A stretch of DNA of 64,000 nt from Xenopus tropicalis (taxonomy: Eukaryota; Chordata; Amphibia; Anura; Pipidae): assembly GCF_000004195.4 (NCBI RefSeq), contig NC_030681.2:139434006-139498005 (forward strand). Direction: 5' to 3'. Shown here piece by piece: positions 22,349 through 32,964 of this stretch. Within the stretch, counting starts at the first letter, position 1. Every line of letters begins with the position of its first letter. The position numbers were made by a program, and so were the translations under genes. The notes beneath the pieces are model-generated. The model worked only from the letters and a program-made list of their open reading frames with translations, was not told the DNA's origin and searched no databases.

Positions 22349-24700
22349 TTAACCCTTTAAGTGCCAGCCGAATTCGTCATTTCGGTTCCCCCCAGTGCCA
22401 GACGTTTTTTAAGCATTTTGTACTCATTCACTTTAACAATGTTTTTTGGTAGGAAAACCTCCATGAAACTAGGGAAATTATATATCGTTTTTTTCGTCAC
22501 TAATTGGGCTTCGACATACATACCAAATTTTATAACTTTTCTGGAGATATGATGTGTATTTTCGGTGAAATATGTAAAAAAAAAATAAAATTATGAAAAA
22601 TTTCTGTATATTTTGAGGTTTTTTTCCATAGAAAAGTTAATTTTACACACTTTTTTTTATTGTTTGTAAAAGCCCTGATACTCCCAAGTCCAACGATACC
22701 AAATATGTGGTGGTACCCCACAGTTCCTGTCCAGAAGTAACCCCCAAACTAAAGCAATACTTTACAATATCACACCAGAACAAAGCGGAAAAGCGCTTGT
22801 AACAGTTGATGCAGCATAACTTATATGTAAATCTAAAATATCCCCTCATGTTTGGTATCTTTAGAAACTACAGACCTTCAGGTTTCTAGGTGCAATGTAG
22901 TTTTCACTCAAAAGCCAAATACCTTTTGTCAGTGCATTGTGAAATTTGGAACTTTTTATGACATTTTTTTTTTTTCTAAAACGTAAACTTGGACGCATGA
23001 TCAAATGTGGATTTGACAAAAAAAAATCTCATAAAAATTTTCTAACAAAGGCAAATTTGTAAGACAAACTTCTCCTGAATAAAATGATGCCCCATATGTA
23101 TGGGTGCACATAAAGACATGGGCACCAAACACTCCAAAGCAGGGGCAATGCACAAGGGCAATTACAGCTAAAAATGTGGCAGCTGCGCTCTATGTGCACT
23201 TCCTGCAGTTTTTCAGTGTTAACCCCCCCTACCTGTGAAATAACCCCCACAAACTATATATTTCTGAAAAGTGCACAGAGACACCACTCTTCTCTTTCTA
23301 CGTGGAAAATTGTGGCTGCAGTCCCTTGCAGAAGTCAGCGCTTTGGTCAGAAATCAAGGAAAAAAACAGATACAAACCTAGATTTCTCCCCAAAATCTCC
23401 ATGGCAACTACCAAAAAAGTAAAAAACATCAATCTGCAAGTTCCCCTGAATAAAACGATACCCCATATGTATGGGTGCACATAAAGACGTGGCCACCAAA
23501 TGCCCCAAAACAGGGGCAATGCATAAGGGCAATTTCAGTTGAGATTTTGGGGCTGCGCTCTATGTGCACTACCTGCAGTTTTTCAGTGTTAACCCCCCCT
23601 ACCTGTGAGATAACCCCTACAATCTATATATTTACGAAAAGTGCACACCTTCAGCTATTCAGAGACACCACTCCTCTCTTTCTACATGGAAAATTGTGGC
23701 CGCAGTCCCTTGCAGAAGTCAGCACTTTGGTCAGAAATCAAGGAAAAACCAGATACAAACCTAGATTTCTCCCCAAAATCTCCATGGCAACTACCAAAAA
23801 CTTACTAACCATCAATCTGCAAGTTCCCCTGAATAAAACGATACCCCATATGTATGGGTGCACATAAAGACGTGGCCACCAAATGCCCCAAAACAGGGGC
23901 AATGCATAAGGGCAATTTCAGTTGAAATTTTGGGGGCTGCGCTCTATGTGCACTACCTGCAGTTTTTCAGTGTTAACCCCCCCTACCTGTGAAATAACCC
24001 CCACAATCTATATATTTACAAAAAGTGCACACCTTCAGCTATTCAGAGACACCACTCTTCTCTTTCTACATGGAAAATTGTGGCCGCAGTCCCTTGCAGA
24101 AGTCAGCGCTTTGGTCAGAAATCAAGGAAAAACCAGATACAAACCTAGATTTTGGTCAGAAATCAAGGAAAAACCAGATAAAAAAACCTAGATTTCTCCC
24201 CAAAATCTCCATGGCAACTACCAAAAACTTACTAAACCTCAATTTGCAAGTTCCCCTGAATAAAACGATACCCCATATGTATGGGTGCACATAAAGACGT
24301 GGCCACCAAATGCCCCCAAACAGGGGCAATGCATAAGGGGGGGTCTGTGCTCTATGTGCTCTACCTGCAGTTATTTAGTCTAAACACCCCCCTACCTGTG
24401 AAATAACCCCCGCCAACTATATATTTATGAAAAGTGCACAGCTTCAGCTATTCAAAGACACCACTCTTCTCTTTCTACATGGAAAATTGTGGCCGCAGTC
24501 CCTTGCAGAAGTCAGCGCTTTGGTCAGAAATCAAGGAAAAACCAGATACAAACCTAGATTTCTCCCCAAAATCTCCATGGCAACTACCAAAAACTTACTA
24601 ACCATCAATCTGCAAGTTCCCCTGAATAAAACGATACCCCATATGTATGGGTGCACATAAGTACATGGCCGCCAAACCTGAAAATGCATAATATTGGGGC
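22349..24700 (+). mobile_element. piggyBac-like left end with long tandem array
   Basis: TTAA at 22349-22352 is followed by CCCTTTAAGTGCCAGCCG; TTAA plus CCCTTT is the usual start of piggyBac-superfamily elements. The interior to about 23090 is unique; then a unit containing CCCCATATGTATGGGTGC recurs at 23090, 23461, 23844, 24271 and 24637 (spacings 371, 383, 427, 366 bp). The longer 427-bp interval includes a 42-bp duplication near 24110-24185. No matching right terminus is found before the hairpin element at 24.7 kb, so the copy is truncated. Open frames of 60-130 codons here are repeat shadows without a transposase motif. Confidence 0.65.
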
Positions 24701-24966
24701 TGCACTCTATGCACCCCTTTTTTTTGCCTGCACCCGAATGAATGGAATACGCTCGGGTGCAGGCACATGTAGCCGATATACGCATGAAAACGCGTGAGAA
24801 TGCAAAGTCTCGCGTTTTCATGCGTATATCGGCTACATGTGCCTGCACCCGAGCGTATTCCATTCATTCGGGTGCAGGCACAAGTAGCAGGCGTAGGGCT
24901 GAATTTTCGGCAAGCGTTTTTCCATTTGCTGAAAAAATCAGCCCTACGCCATGTGTGGCATCAGCC
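24701..24966. mobile_element. Harbinger-type MITE right part with giant hairpin
   Basis: The right end CCATGTGTGGCATCAGCC followed by TAA at 24967 matches the Harbinger-type MITE ends at 1097-1492. The expected left end is missing; instead the element begins with the perfect hairpin at 24725-24880. A second, looser stem joins GCGTAGGGCTGA near 24890 to TCAGCCCTACGC near 24949. Probably a hairpin-rich subfamily inserted in, or fused to, the piggyBac-like array. Confidence 0.55.
24725..24880. repeat. Perfect inverted repeat, 70-bp arms, 16-bp loop
   Basis: Arm 1 at 24725-24794 and arm 2 at 24811-24880 are exact reverse complements by direct reading; the loop is 24795-24810. Each arm holds a smaller stem, GCCTGCACCCGA paired with TCGGGTGCAGGC around a 15-base loop, so extruded DNA could adopt a branched cruciform. 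A transcript through it would form a long duplex without mismatch. Perfect identity implies very recent origin or gene-conversion-like arm correction. Confidence 0.95.
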
Positions 24967-25077
24967 TAACCCTTGGCAATAGAAACTACCAGAACAATCT
25001 TAGCACCTCTGGACCTTTCTAGAACAACTGAAATCAAATGAAGTTAAAATGGAATAAAACCACTAAAAGCAATCAAA

Positions 25078-25300
25078 GAACAATAATTGCAATGAAATCG
25101 GTGGTCAGAGCCCTGGATCCACCAACGTCACTGCAAAAGCAACCTTTTTGGGGCACTAAATACACAATAAAGAACAATGCAAAGATAAAACACCATAAAA
25201 TCAGTAAATTCAAATAAAAACCACTCAAACCAACAGAAGAACAATAATTGCAATGAAATCGGTGGTCAGAGCCCTGGATCCACCAACGTCACTGCAAATT
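25078..25300 (+). repeat. 161-bp-period duplication
   Basis: A block starting GAACAATAATTGCAATGAAA and running through GGTGGTCAGAGCCCTGGATC and CACCAACGTCACTGCAAA occurs at 25078 and again at 25239, nearly identical. Two units only are visible. The source element is unknown to me. Confidence 0.8.
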
Positions 25301-25429
25301 CAGCACCCAATAGCAATAAAAAAGTTACAGTGCAATAGAATAATTCAAAAACAGAAATCAATTATGAAAATGCAAAAAAAACACTAAAATGCAACCAAAT
25401 AAATCAGATAATTATAAGTTTAAGTTTTA

Positions 25430-25520
25430 GTAAAAAAAAAAGAAAGCAAAGAAAGAAAGAAAAGAAAGAAAGATTTTTTTTTTTTTTTTTCTAAGTGTAA
25501 GTGTGTGTGTAAGTGTCTGT
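25430..25520 (+). repeat. Purine-rich (AAAG)n then poly-T and GT-rich run
   Basis: A (GAAA)n-like tract is followed by a run of about 18 T and then GTGTGTGTGTAAGTGTCTGTGTG-like sequence. Simple-sequence DNA of no coding value; it creates false Lys/Phe-rich frames on the minus strand. Confidence 0.85.
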
Positions 25521-25544
25521 GTGTGCTTGGGAAAGTTGTAAATA

Positions 25545-25663
25545 AGTGCGGCGAATTTTTCCACAGCGTATTTTTTCATCCGTTTTGTGAAACAATCCGC
25601 CAATAGCGAAACGTGGAAATTCACAGCGAATCCATGCCTGGCGAAACATTTTGCCCATCACTA
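25545..25663. mobile_element. Fragment of TAGTGATGAGCG hAT MITE (right end)
   Basis: GCGGCGAATTTTTCC through CCATGCCTGGCGAAACATT to GCCCATCACTA; the left end is missing. Confidence 0.65.
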
Positions 25664-25709
25664 TTTAATACTTTTATTTTGTCATTATTATTTTTTGTCA
25701 TATTATTAG

Positions 25710-26378
25710 TAGTGATGAGTGAATCGTTCCCGTTTCGCTTCGCCGAAAAATCTGAGAATCTTTTCAAAGAAACAAAAAAAAAAGCGTGAAATTATAACAT
25801 TTTTTTGGATGTGTGACATTTTTGCCATTTCACGCATTTTTTTCTGTTTCTTTGAAAAGATTCACAAAATTTGAAAAATGACAAAAATGTCACGCATCCA
25901 AAAAAAAATTATCGAGCATGTCTTTTTTTGACATGTGCATAAAAAAAATGACACGTGTCGAAAAACTGATGCACGCGACAATTTTTTTTGGACGCGCAAC
26001 ATTTTTGCCACTTCGCACATTTGTTTCTTTTTCTTTGAAAAGATTCACAAAATGCGTGAAATGGCAAAAATGTTGCACGTCCCAAAAAATTGTCACGCAC
26101 GTCATGTTTTCAAAAGAATTACATACATGTAAAAAAAACTACTATTTTTTTGATGAGCGTCATTTTTTTTACGTGCGTCACGCAGAACAATTGTCGTGTG
26201 CGTGGATTATTTTCGCAAAACGGACGGAAAAATTAGTCGCGGAAAAATTGGTGGCAGAAAAAATTGCACAAATTTTTCCGCGCCAAATTTTCTCGCCCGT
26301 TTCGCGACATAATCCACCAATGCTGAAATGGAAATTCATCACCAATCCACGCTTTGGGTATTATTTCGCTCATTACTA
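25710..26378. mobile_element. Large hAT-type MITE (669 bp) with perfect TSD
   Basis: Left TAGTGATGAGTGAATCGTTC, right TTTCGCTCATTACTA, with identical ATTATTAG at 25702-25709 and 26379-26386. It is about twice the usual size because the subterminal module (TTTCTTTGAAAAGATTCACA, then an AAAATGTCACGC/GTTGCACGTCC word) is present three times in alternating orientation between 25750 and 26110. The 153-codon frame at 25918-26379 is a by-product of this repetition. Confidence 0.88.
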
Positions 26379-26469
26379 ATTATTAGTATCAATACTACTA
26401 CTGCTACTAATAATATATACTGTATGTAAATAGTATTTTTTCTGCTATCCTTACATTATTACATTCCTT

Positions 26470-26703
26470 ACAACTATGAGCAAATCTGTAGAATCTTTTA
26501 AAAGATTCGCGAAACCGAAGTTGTGCGTAAAAAAGAAAAACAATTTTTTTAATGCCCATGTCAATTTTTTTACGCAGGCGACAATTTTTTGACGTGCAGT
26601 GAATTTTTCCACTGCAAATTGTGTTGCTTATGTCGCGAAAAATTACGCCAGTGGCGAATTTCGCCGCAAATCCATGCCTCGCTAATTATTTTGCCCATCA
26701 CTA
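26470..26703. mobile_element. Diverged hAT MITE copy
   Basis: Left end decayed (TATGAGCAAATCTGTAGAA), right GCCCATCACTA. The GTCGCGAAAAATTACGCC and CCATGCCTCGC blocks identify the family. No readable target duplication. Confidence 0.65.
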
Positions 26704-27295
26704 GCACCAACTGAATGCCACATTGAGCTGATTTTTGTTCTACTAAGACACCACACACATATACCATTATCATTTCCGTCGGAGGTAGTTATTACGCTCA
26801 CACACACATATATTTATGTCGGTGCCATTATTTAAAAAGAACCCTTCTGTTCCGAGAGCTGTTTATATTTCATTGCTTTGCGTATAAGGCAAAATAATCT
26901 CTCCTCCAATGACTTGCAGCACATAAATTTACAAATATCATGCAAATGCCCTGCTTGCAATAAAAGTGACTAATGAACTTTAAAGGCAAATGATTTTCTT
27001 TGGCAGCTGCCTGTGCGAGAGGTAACCATCTATCATGTAAATGTATGTCTTTGTGTTTGCTTTGGGGAAATTGTAATAATGCCTTAATTTATGGCTTTTA
27101 AAATACATCATGGATTTCCTATATCTGTAACAGGTCAGTATGAAAACAGTTCATGTATTAGCGGCAAGTTACACTTCCAGTTTACTATAAAGGCACGCCC
27201 AACCTGTACAGCACGTTTATACAGACAAACCTTAGTTATCCGGTTGTACAATCACCCCTCCCTATGGCGCTGTTTGCCAGCTTCTGAGGAATAGA
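26704..27295. other. No gene recognised
   Basis: AT-rich; no coding motif. Ends where a GTTCGC-rich element begins. Confidence 0.5.
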
Positions 27296-27740
27296 GATGT
27301 AGCAAACTGTTCGCTGGCGAACTAATTCGCGCGAACATCGGGTGTTCGCAAGTTCGCGAACTTTTTGCGTATGTTCGCAATTTAGGTTCGCGTGGCGTTT
27401 TTCCGCTGCATTTTTTCTCGGCCTAAAAACACAGCACAAGCCACACATGCCGTTTTTCAGCAAATCCCGTTTCCATGGTGCTAATAGTGCGAAATAGCAA
27501 AAAACGCTGCGTATTTCCGCTAGGTCTGCCAGCTGCCTTTGCGGTTTTACGCAACGCTGTGTCAACAAAGTATTTTTCAGATAAATTTTTGCCCTTGATC
27601 CCCCTCCTGCATGTCACTGTCCAGGTCGTGGCACCCATAAAAATAACTTTAAAATCAGTTTTCTGGCCAGAAATGGCTTTTCTACGTTTTAAAGTTCGCC
27701 TTCCCATTGAAGTCTATGGGGTTCGCAAAGTTCGCGAATA
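27296..27740. mobile_element. GTTCGCGAAC-rich element with Harbinger piece
   Basis: Begins AGAGATGTAGCAAACTGTTCG and is packed with GTTCGCGAAC palindromes to about 27375 and again near 27715-27740. Its middle (27380-27545) is homologous, inverted, to the interior of the Harbinger-type MITE at 1097-1492 (TTTCAGCAAATCCCGTTTCC, GGTGCTAATAGTGCGAAATA). The outer right terminus is missing. Overlapping open frames of 89 to 110 codons have no domain. Confidence 0.55.
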
Positions 27741-28038
27741 TTAATATATATTTCATGTTTTTTAAGCAATTAAATAAATATGTGTTTTTATTGAACTTGC
27801 TACCCGGTGCTCCGCTCCAATGTCTATTTTTCTATTGAGATTGCTGCCCTATCGGGGGTGTTCGGAAGCGTTGTAGCACTGTGGAGCATTTTTCAGCCTG
27901 CTATCCTGGTGAGCGCTCCCCTCCTTTCTCCACTTGGTCTGAGTTTACACACAACAACATTAGAAAAAAATGTAATTAAATTAGAAGTAAAAAAAAATGT
28001 TGAAATGTGATTTTCGAATCCGCCTTTTATATCAGAGG

Positions 28039-28323
28039 CAGGGCCGGATTTCTGTTTTGGGCACCCCGAGGCCGCCCCTGTCGGTCGCCCCCTCCCCACC
28101 CGTGCGCATGCGCGAAAGCGCGCCCCCCAGTGCCCATGCGCGAAACGACCCCACCAGTATGCATGCGCTCCTTTAAACTCCCATACGGAGCAGTGGGGAG
28201 AGGTCCCGACTGCTCCGTATGGGAGCCAAATTTTTTTTTTTTTGCGGCGGGGTGGCATGCCGCCCCTAAACTTCTGCCGCCCTAGGCCCGGGCCTTTGTG
28301 GCCTCTCCACAAATCCGGGCCTG
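28039..28323. mobile_element. hAT-type MITE, CAGGGCCGG family, CpG-rich
   Basis: A 285-bp element with CAGGGCCGGATTT at the left and AAATCCGGGCCTG at the right, flanked by identical ATCAGAGG at 28031-28038 and 28324-28331. It is a GC island in AT-rich DNA with a perfect 17-bp-stem hairpin (28178-28194 with 28209-28225) and a poly-T run near 28231. It holds an NRF1-type site at 28103-28114. Overlapping frames of 92 and 139 codons come from low stop density in GC-rich DNA. Confidence 0.92.
28103..28114. promoter_or_regulatory. Consensus NRF1-type site inside hAT MITE
   Basis: TGCGCATGCGCG fits the known NRF1 consensus YGCGCAYGCGCR at every position and is near-palindromic. A weaker GCGCGAAAC word follows near 28139. 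Binding is inferred only from the motif; no promoter or gene is visible beside it. Confidence 0.5.
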
Positions 28324-28331
28324 ATCAGAGG

Positions 28332-28854
28332 TCGTTACTGAGCTACAAGTTGTATGTACAAATGAAGCCATTGCTTTCAAATTTAGTAACACAAAACTGT
28401 ACAAGATACTTGACTAAATGGAAACTTCATATAAATACCCTTTCTCCCAAGGATAGATCTCATTTGGACTCTTTATGTACCATAGTTCCATGAATGCTTA
28501 CATACTCTTACTAGCCTGTTCAATTGTAACAAAAATTACTATATCAAGTCTTAATCTTAGAGATATATTTAATAGCAATGTATGTTACTCCATCATTATC
28601 TTTTCATTCCTTGTCAGCTGTACTGTATTGTTTATATGATGTACTTTATTAATCCTTGTTGGGATTATGTTTGTATTCTCAATGTTTGTTCTAATTATCA
28701 AATTAATAATAAATAAAAAAAAGTGATTTATACTAAATACTAAATAATAATAACAATATCTGGTATTAAGAAATCCTCAACCTATTCCACAGCCCTGTAC
28801 AATAGATGGGTTATGCTGTGAATATACACTTACAAACAAATATTGGCTAATAAT
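28332..28854. other. Unassigned, ends in A-rich tail; maybe LINE 3' UTR
   Basis: The segment ends AATTAATAATAAATAAAAAAA near 28720, which could be a decayed retroposon tail. There is no RT motif in the part I can read, so I do not assign a family. Confidence 0.35.
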
Positions 28855-28960
28855 TAATTATGAGTGAATCTGTCCCATTTCGCTTTGGCGAAATACGTGC
28901 AAAACTTTGCAAAGATTCGGGAAACGTCAAAGAATTTGCAAATGCAGAAAATGTTGCGCA
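28855..28960. mobile_element. Fragment of TAGTGATGAGCG hAT MITE (left end)
   Basis: TATGAGTGAATCTGTCCCATTTCGCTT-like beginning and AAAATGTTGCGC before it breaks off. Terminus decayed. Confidence 0.6.
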
Positions 28961-29184
28961 GAACACCAGTGGTTCTTCATAAAATGGGACCACTACCAAA
29001 TAAAATATGTGTAACCAACACACAGGGACTCTAGAACATTTATAGTTAATAGTCACTTTATACTGGAAACAAGTGAAAGCAATATGTGAAGAAATCATAG
29101 GCAACCAGATAGATAGAAATGCTCCGCCGATACTCCTTTTCCATCAATACAAACCTGTAGACAGAATAAAAAAAGAATTACTAC

Positions 29185-29883
29185 TAGTGATGAACGAATC
29201 TGTCCTGAATTGGTTCGCCGAAAAATTTGCGAATCTTTCAAAAGATTTGCAAAATGGCAAAAAAAACACGAAACAGCAAAAATGTTGCGGGTCAAAAAAA
29301 ATTGTCGCCCGTGACTATTCTTTTGTCACGCAGCTATTCTTTTGATGCCCGCGGCTATTCTTTTGTCATGCGGCTATTCTTTTGATGCCCGAGGCTATTC
29401 TTTTGACGTCCACGGCTATTCTTTTGATGCCCGCGGCTATTCTTTTGTCATGAGGCTATTCTTTTGACGCCCGCAGCTATTCTTTTGTCATGCGGCTATT
29501 CTTTTGACACCCGCAGCTATTCTTTTGATGCCCGCGGCTATTCTTTTGTCACACGGCTATTCTTTTGCCACCCGCGGCTATTCTTTTGATGCCCACGACT
29601 ATTCTTGTGTCACCCGTGGCTATTCTTTTGATGCCCGCAGCTATTCTTTTGTCATGCGGCTATTCTTTTGACGCGGCTATTCTTTTGATGCCCGCAGCTA
29701 TTCTTTTGCCACCCACGGCTATTCTTTTGCCACCCGCGGCTATTCTTTTGATGCCCGCGACTATTCTTGTGTCACCCGTGGCTATTCTTTTGTCACGCAA
29801 ATTTTTCGGCTGCAAATTTTTTCATCTATTTTGCGAAACAATCTGCCAATGGCGAAATGTGGAAATTCGCGAATCCATGCCTA
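29185..29883. mobile_element. hAT-type MITE with internal minisatellite
   Basis: Left end TAGTGATGAACGAATCTGTCC; the interior is expanded by a minisatellite (29318-29800); the right part keeps GCGAAACAATCTGCCAATGG and ends abruptly after GAATCCATGCCT, lacking the final 25 bp or so. No duplication can be read because the right terminus is gone. It has the same organisation as 39769-40194. Confidence 0.8.
29318..29800 (+). repeat. 19/21-bp minisatellite in hAT MITE
   Basis: Units GGCTATTCTTTTGATGCCCGC (21 bp) and GGCTATTCTTTTGTCATGC (19 bp) alternate irregularly, with a frequent 40-bp dimer. About 24 units. The A/C/G substitutions are mostly in the GC-rich half; the TATTCTTTTG half is almost invariant. 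Confidence 0.92.
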
Positions 29884-30968
29884 CTACAACTACTGATGGC
29901 AGCCAAATCTACAATACCAGTACATTGGCGATCTAATAAAGTTGCTACAAAAATTCTAATTTATGAATGTTTGAGTTTTCTAATTGAAAAAAAACCCCTC
30001 AAAAAATTGAATTTGACTACAGCAATTCCCATTGACTTAAGTATGAAATCACCAGATTTTAGGTGCTAAATTGTTACATTTATGTGTTTTGCCCTTAATA
30101 AATCTTAAACATTCAAATTTCTCAAACTCTAATTCAAATTTGTGAGAGCCAAAAAATTGTAAAGGGTTTTAGAGCAAAAAGAGTGGCAGAGCAGAAAAAA
30201 CTTTAGACATTAATAAATCTGCCCCTACATAAAAATACTGACTGACGTAAGAGTTAAAGAGGCAAATTAAGCGGCAAGTTTATCAACATTTGGGGGCCCA
30301 TTTACTAAGCAATTTTAAGATATATTTGTATTTTTTCTAAATTATTGAACATTTCGGACTGTACGCGAAAACTTTTTCATGGTTTTCAGTAAATTTCAAT
30401 GAAAATTTTGCGCCAAGAATACGAACATTTCGGAACACTTTGGTTGCACTTTCATCGGGACTATATATTCGCCAGGTTTGATCTGTCGAGTGCCATCGAG
30501 TCCTATGGAAGGCTTCAAAGCCAGAAAGGATTTTATGGCGTTTACAAACTTTTTTGCCCGAAAATTTTGTGACTTTCGGAACGCAATTGCGATATTTTCA
30601 TACGAATGATAAAAGCATTGTAGAGACATTTTAGAACTACAGAAATTACGGTGGTTACTTCGAATTTATACCATATCGTGTTTCTGGGCCAGAAAAAAAT
30701 TTGTACATGTGCCCCTTGAATTAGACTTTTACAGCTATTTGAGCTTTTTATTTGTGGCATAAATTTCAAATTTTCAAGATTTATTGAAAAGTGAAAAATT
30801 GAATACAAAAGTTAGGGGCAGATTTATCAAAATATGAGTTTAGAGCTTAATATATATAAACCCTACTTTCTATTCATTCCTGTGGGATTTTTAGAAGCGT
30901 ATTTCTCAAATGTTGAACTCTAACTTTCACCCATTGATAAATTTGCTTCTACAAATCCCATAGGAATG
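29884..30968. other. Decayed foldback MITE debris, no gene
   Basis: Words GGGCCCATTTACTAAGC (about 30295) and GGGGCAGATTTATCAAA (about 30815) look like ends of frog foldback MITEs, but they are not complementary to each other. Palindromic TTCGGAA-type words occur between 30350 and 30600. No coding region supported. Confidence 0.4.
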
Positions 30969-30970
30969 AA

Positions 30971-31075
30971 TAGAACATAGTAACATAGTAAGTTGGATTG
31001 AAAAAAGACATGCGTCCATCACGTTCAACCATAATGCCTATATATAACCTGCCTAACTGCTAGTGGGTGGGTTTT
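30971..31075 (-). mobile_element. CR1-like LINE 3' end
   Basis: On the minus strand the sequence reads TTGAACGTGATGGACGCATG, then TCTTTTTTCAATCC and an octamer tail TATGTTACTATGTT, the same layout as the CR1-like copies ending at 38633 and 50068 (TTGATGGACACTGGTC, TTTTTTCAACCCTATGTAAC). It is a short 5'-truncated relic of a diverged subfamily. Confidence 0.7.
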
Positions 31076-31110
31076 TATGTATTAAGCTCTAAATCTGCCC
31101 TGTAATCTGT

Positions 31111-32044
31111 TTGATGTATATACACTTCTATTGTGCACCAATATGGAATATGTAAGGGATTTATAAATACTTGTTACTAATATAATAATAATGTTACCCA
31201 CCTAGATGTGCGTGTATGTATCAGCTACGTTTGGGCCGAGCATTTCTTGCGCCATGAAAATGAATTGGTGAATTTCTAATTTAATCAGATGACTTGGGGC
31301 GCAACCACTGATCAGTTTACTAATTGATTTGAATGTCAGTTGCAATGATTTGTGCAGAATGTGAATCTCACTAAAATGATTTTCTATAACGCTGCCGTTG
31401 CACAATGTCAGCAAAATATCTCTGCCCTCATTGGCTTATTGCCCCATTATATCACATTCACAGTTATTGTAACGACTTACCTATCAATATTTAGCAAAGT
31501 GTTTGCGGAACAAGGTTGTACTGATTACAGGGACGGAGAACTCAATGTATGGAAAATAAACGCCTTCACACTGGGGCCATTTTTAAACATAGTGCAGCAC
31601 ATATTTATTCATATGGTTGTTTTGTGTATGTTTCCCCCAAATGCTTAAATATTGCGTTGCTGTGCCTGACGTTTTGTCTTTTTTTGTGTGAATGAGATGA
31701 GGGTGGCACCCAAATATGTGCAAATGGCTCACAAATGAGATGTGGCTTGTATGAACGTGGCCCCTGTGCATGGCCACTGTGTGCCGTTATATCATTGACA
31801 GTCATTTTGTAAATACAAAAGAGCGGTTTGTTTAGCGTATATATATTTTCCTCCGTCACCAAAGATGTGATGTAACTGGAATGCAGAGAAATGCACCTAA
31901 ATATTCTTAATTTGCTGTCAGGCTAATCTTGCCCAGATTTTTTAAATATAAAAACAAGTAGGGCTCATGTGTTCCCTGTGCGAATAGTTTAGTGTTGTAC
32001 TACGTTAGTCCCATTGTTTCGTCATAATTGCCACAGTCACATTT
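31111..32044. other. No gene recognised
   Basis: The largest frame (98 codons, 31352-31648) has no signal peptide, domain or splice context I can defend. Confidence 0.45.
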
Positions 32045-32350
32045 TAAGGCTGGCTGCCCATATAGAGGCCAAAGGCTGGCTGCCCATATAGAGGCCAAAG
32101 GCTGGCTGCCCATATAGAGGCCAAAGGCTGGCTGCCCATATAGAGGCCAAAGGCTGGCTGCCCGTATAGAGGCCAAAGGCTGGCTGCCCAAATAGAGGCC
32201 AAAGGCTGGCTGCCCATATAGAGGCCAAAGGCTGGCTGCCCGTATAGAGGCCAAAGGCTGGCTGCCCGTATAGAGGCCAAAGGCTGGCTGCCCGTATAGA
32301 GGCCAAAGGCTGGCTGCCCAAATAGAGGCCAAAGGCTGGCTGCCCATATA
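32045..32350 (+). repeat. 26-bp minisatellite, about 12 copies
   Basis: The unit AAAGGCTGGCTGCCCATATA plus GAGGCC is 26 bp and nearly uniform; the only frequent changes are at the middle (CCATATA, CCGTATA, CCAAATA). Since 26 is not a multiple of 3 and the unit lacks minus-strand stops, all three minus frames are open over about 115 codons. These are not genes. Confidence 0.95.
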
Positions 32351-32964
32351 GAAGACAATAAAATCTGATCACTGGTGATGTTGGCTCACACACTATAATA
32401 AATATGCTCCTAAATACATTTGGTGATTATCATTTTTGCTGTTTTTGATCAGAGACCATCACACTGAGTTTTCTTTACATCAAAAAGCTGAAAATATCAG
32501 CATCCAAAAACAAACAATTCTTACAGTTCGAATCCCCAGTTAGAAACATTTTCTACTAGAAATGTCCAGATGGCTAGGGGAGTGCAGGGTACTGTAATAG
32601 AGTTATTCTGAAACGTTATTCTGTATAGAAATGTACTAAAGGGCAACCTGTAGACTGAAGTGTTTTTTAATAAATAAGCTCAAATTTGTGTTTTTTGCAA
32701 TGTCTAGTTTATTCGAAGTCGAAAAAAATACAAACAAAATTCACCAATTTGAATTTTGATGAATAGGGTTCTAAGAGAAAATGCAAGGCCATAGGCCACA
32801 TGGAGAGGTCTTACCCAGAAAGAATCCAATTTGGATAAACTCTGAGAGATTGATTGGGAGGAGGGGGAAGGCTGTTGTTCCTCTGGTTTAATAGACCCCA
32901 AAAAAGTTCATTATTTGTAGGCTAAGCCTAAAGCAAAAATGTTTAAATTAAACAGAAAGTAGTC
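32351..32964. other. No gene recognised
   Basis: No repeat end or coding motif found. Confidence 0.45.

Noticed and set aside
23029..24867. Series of similar 60-130 codon frames as a multigene family
   Set aside because: They repeat with the 366-427 bp satellite period on both strands and lack any family motif.
25918..26379. A 153-codon open frame as a hypothetical gene
   Set aside because: Lies wholly inside a hAT MITE with perfect 8-bp duplication and derives from alternating inverted modules.
27893..28312. A 139-codon minus-strand frame as a gene
   Set aside because: It covers the GC-rich hAT MITE where stops are rare; no conserved domain and it crosses the element's end.
29290..29800. 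CRISPR array (regular short repeats near 29.3 kb and 39.9 kb)
   Set aside because: Units are contiguous, with no unique spacers, and vary in length 19/21 bp; the context is a vertebrate transposon.
32000..32393. Three overlapping open frames of 104 to 118 codons
   Set aside because: Produced by the 26-bp repeat without stops; no start context, domain or splice signal.
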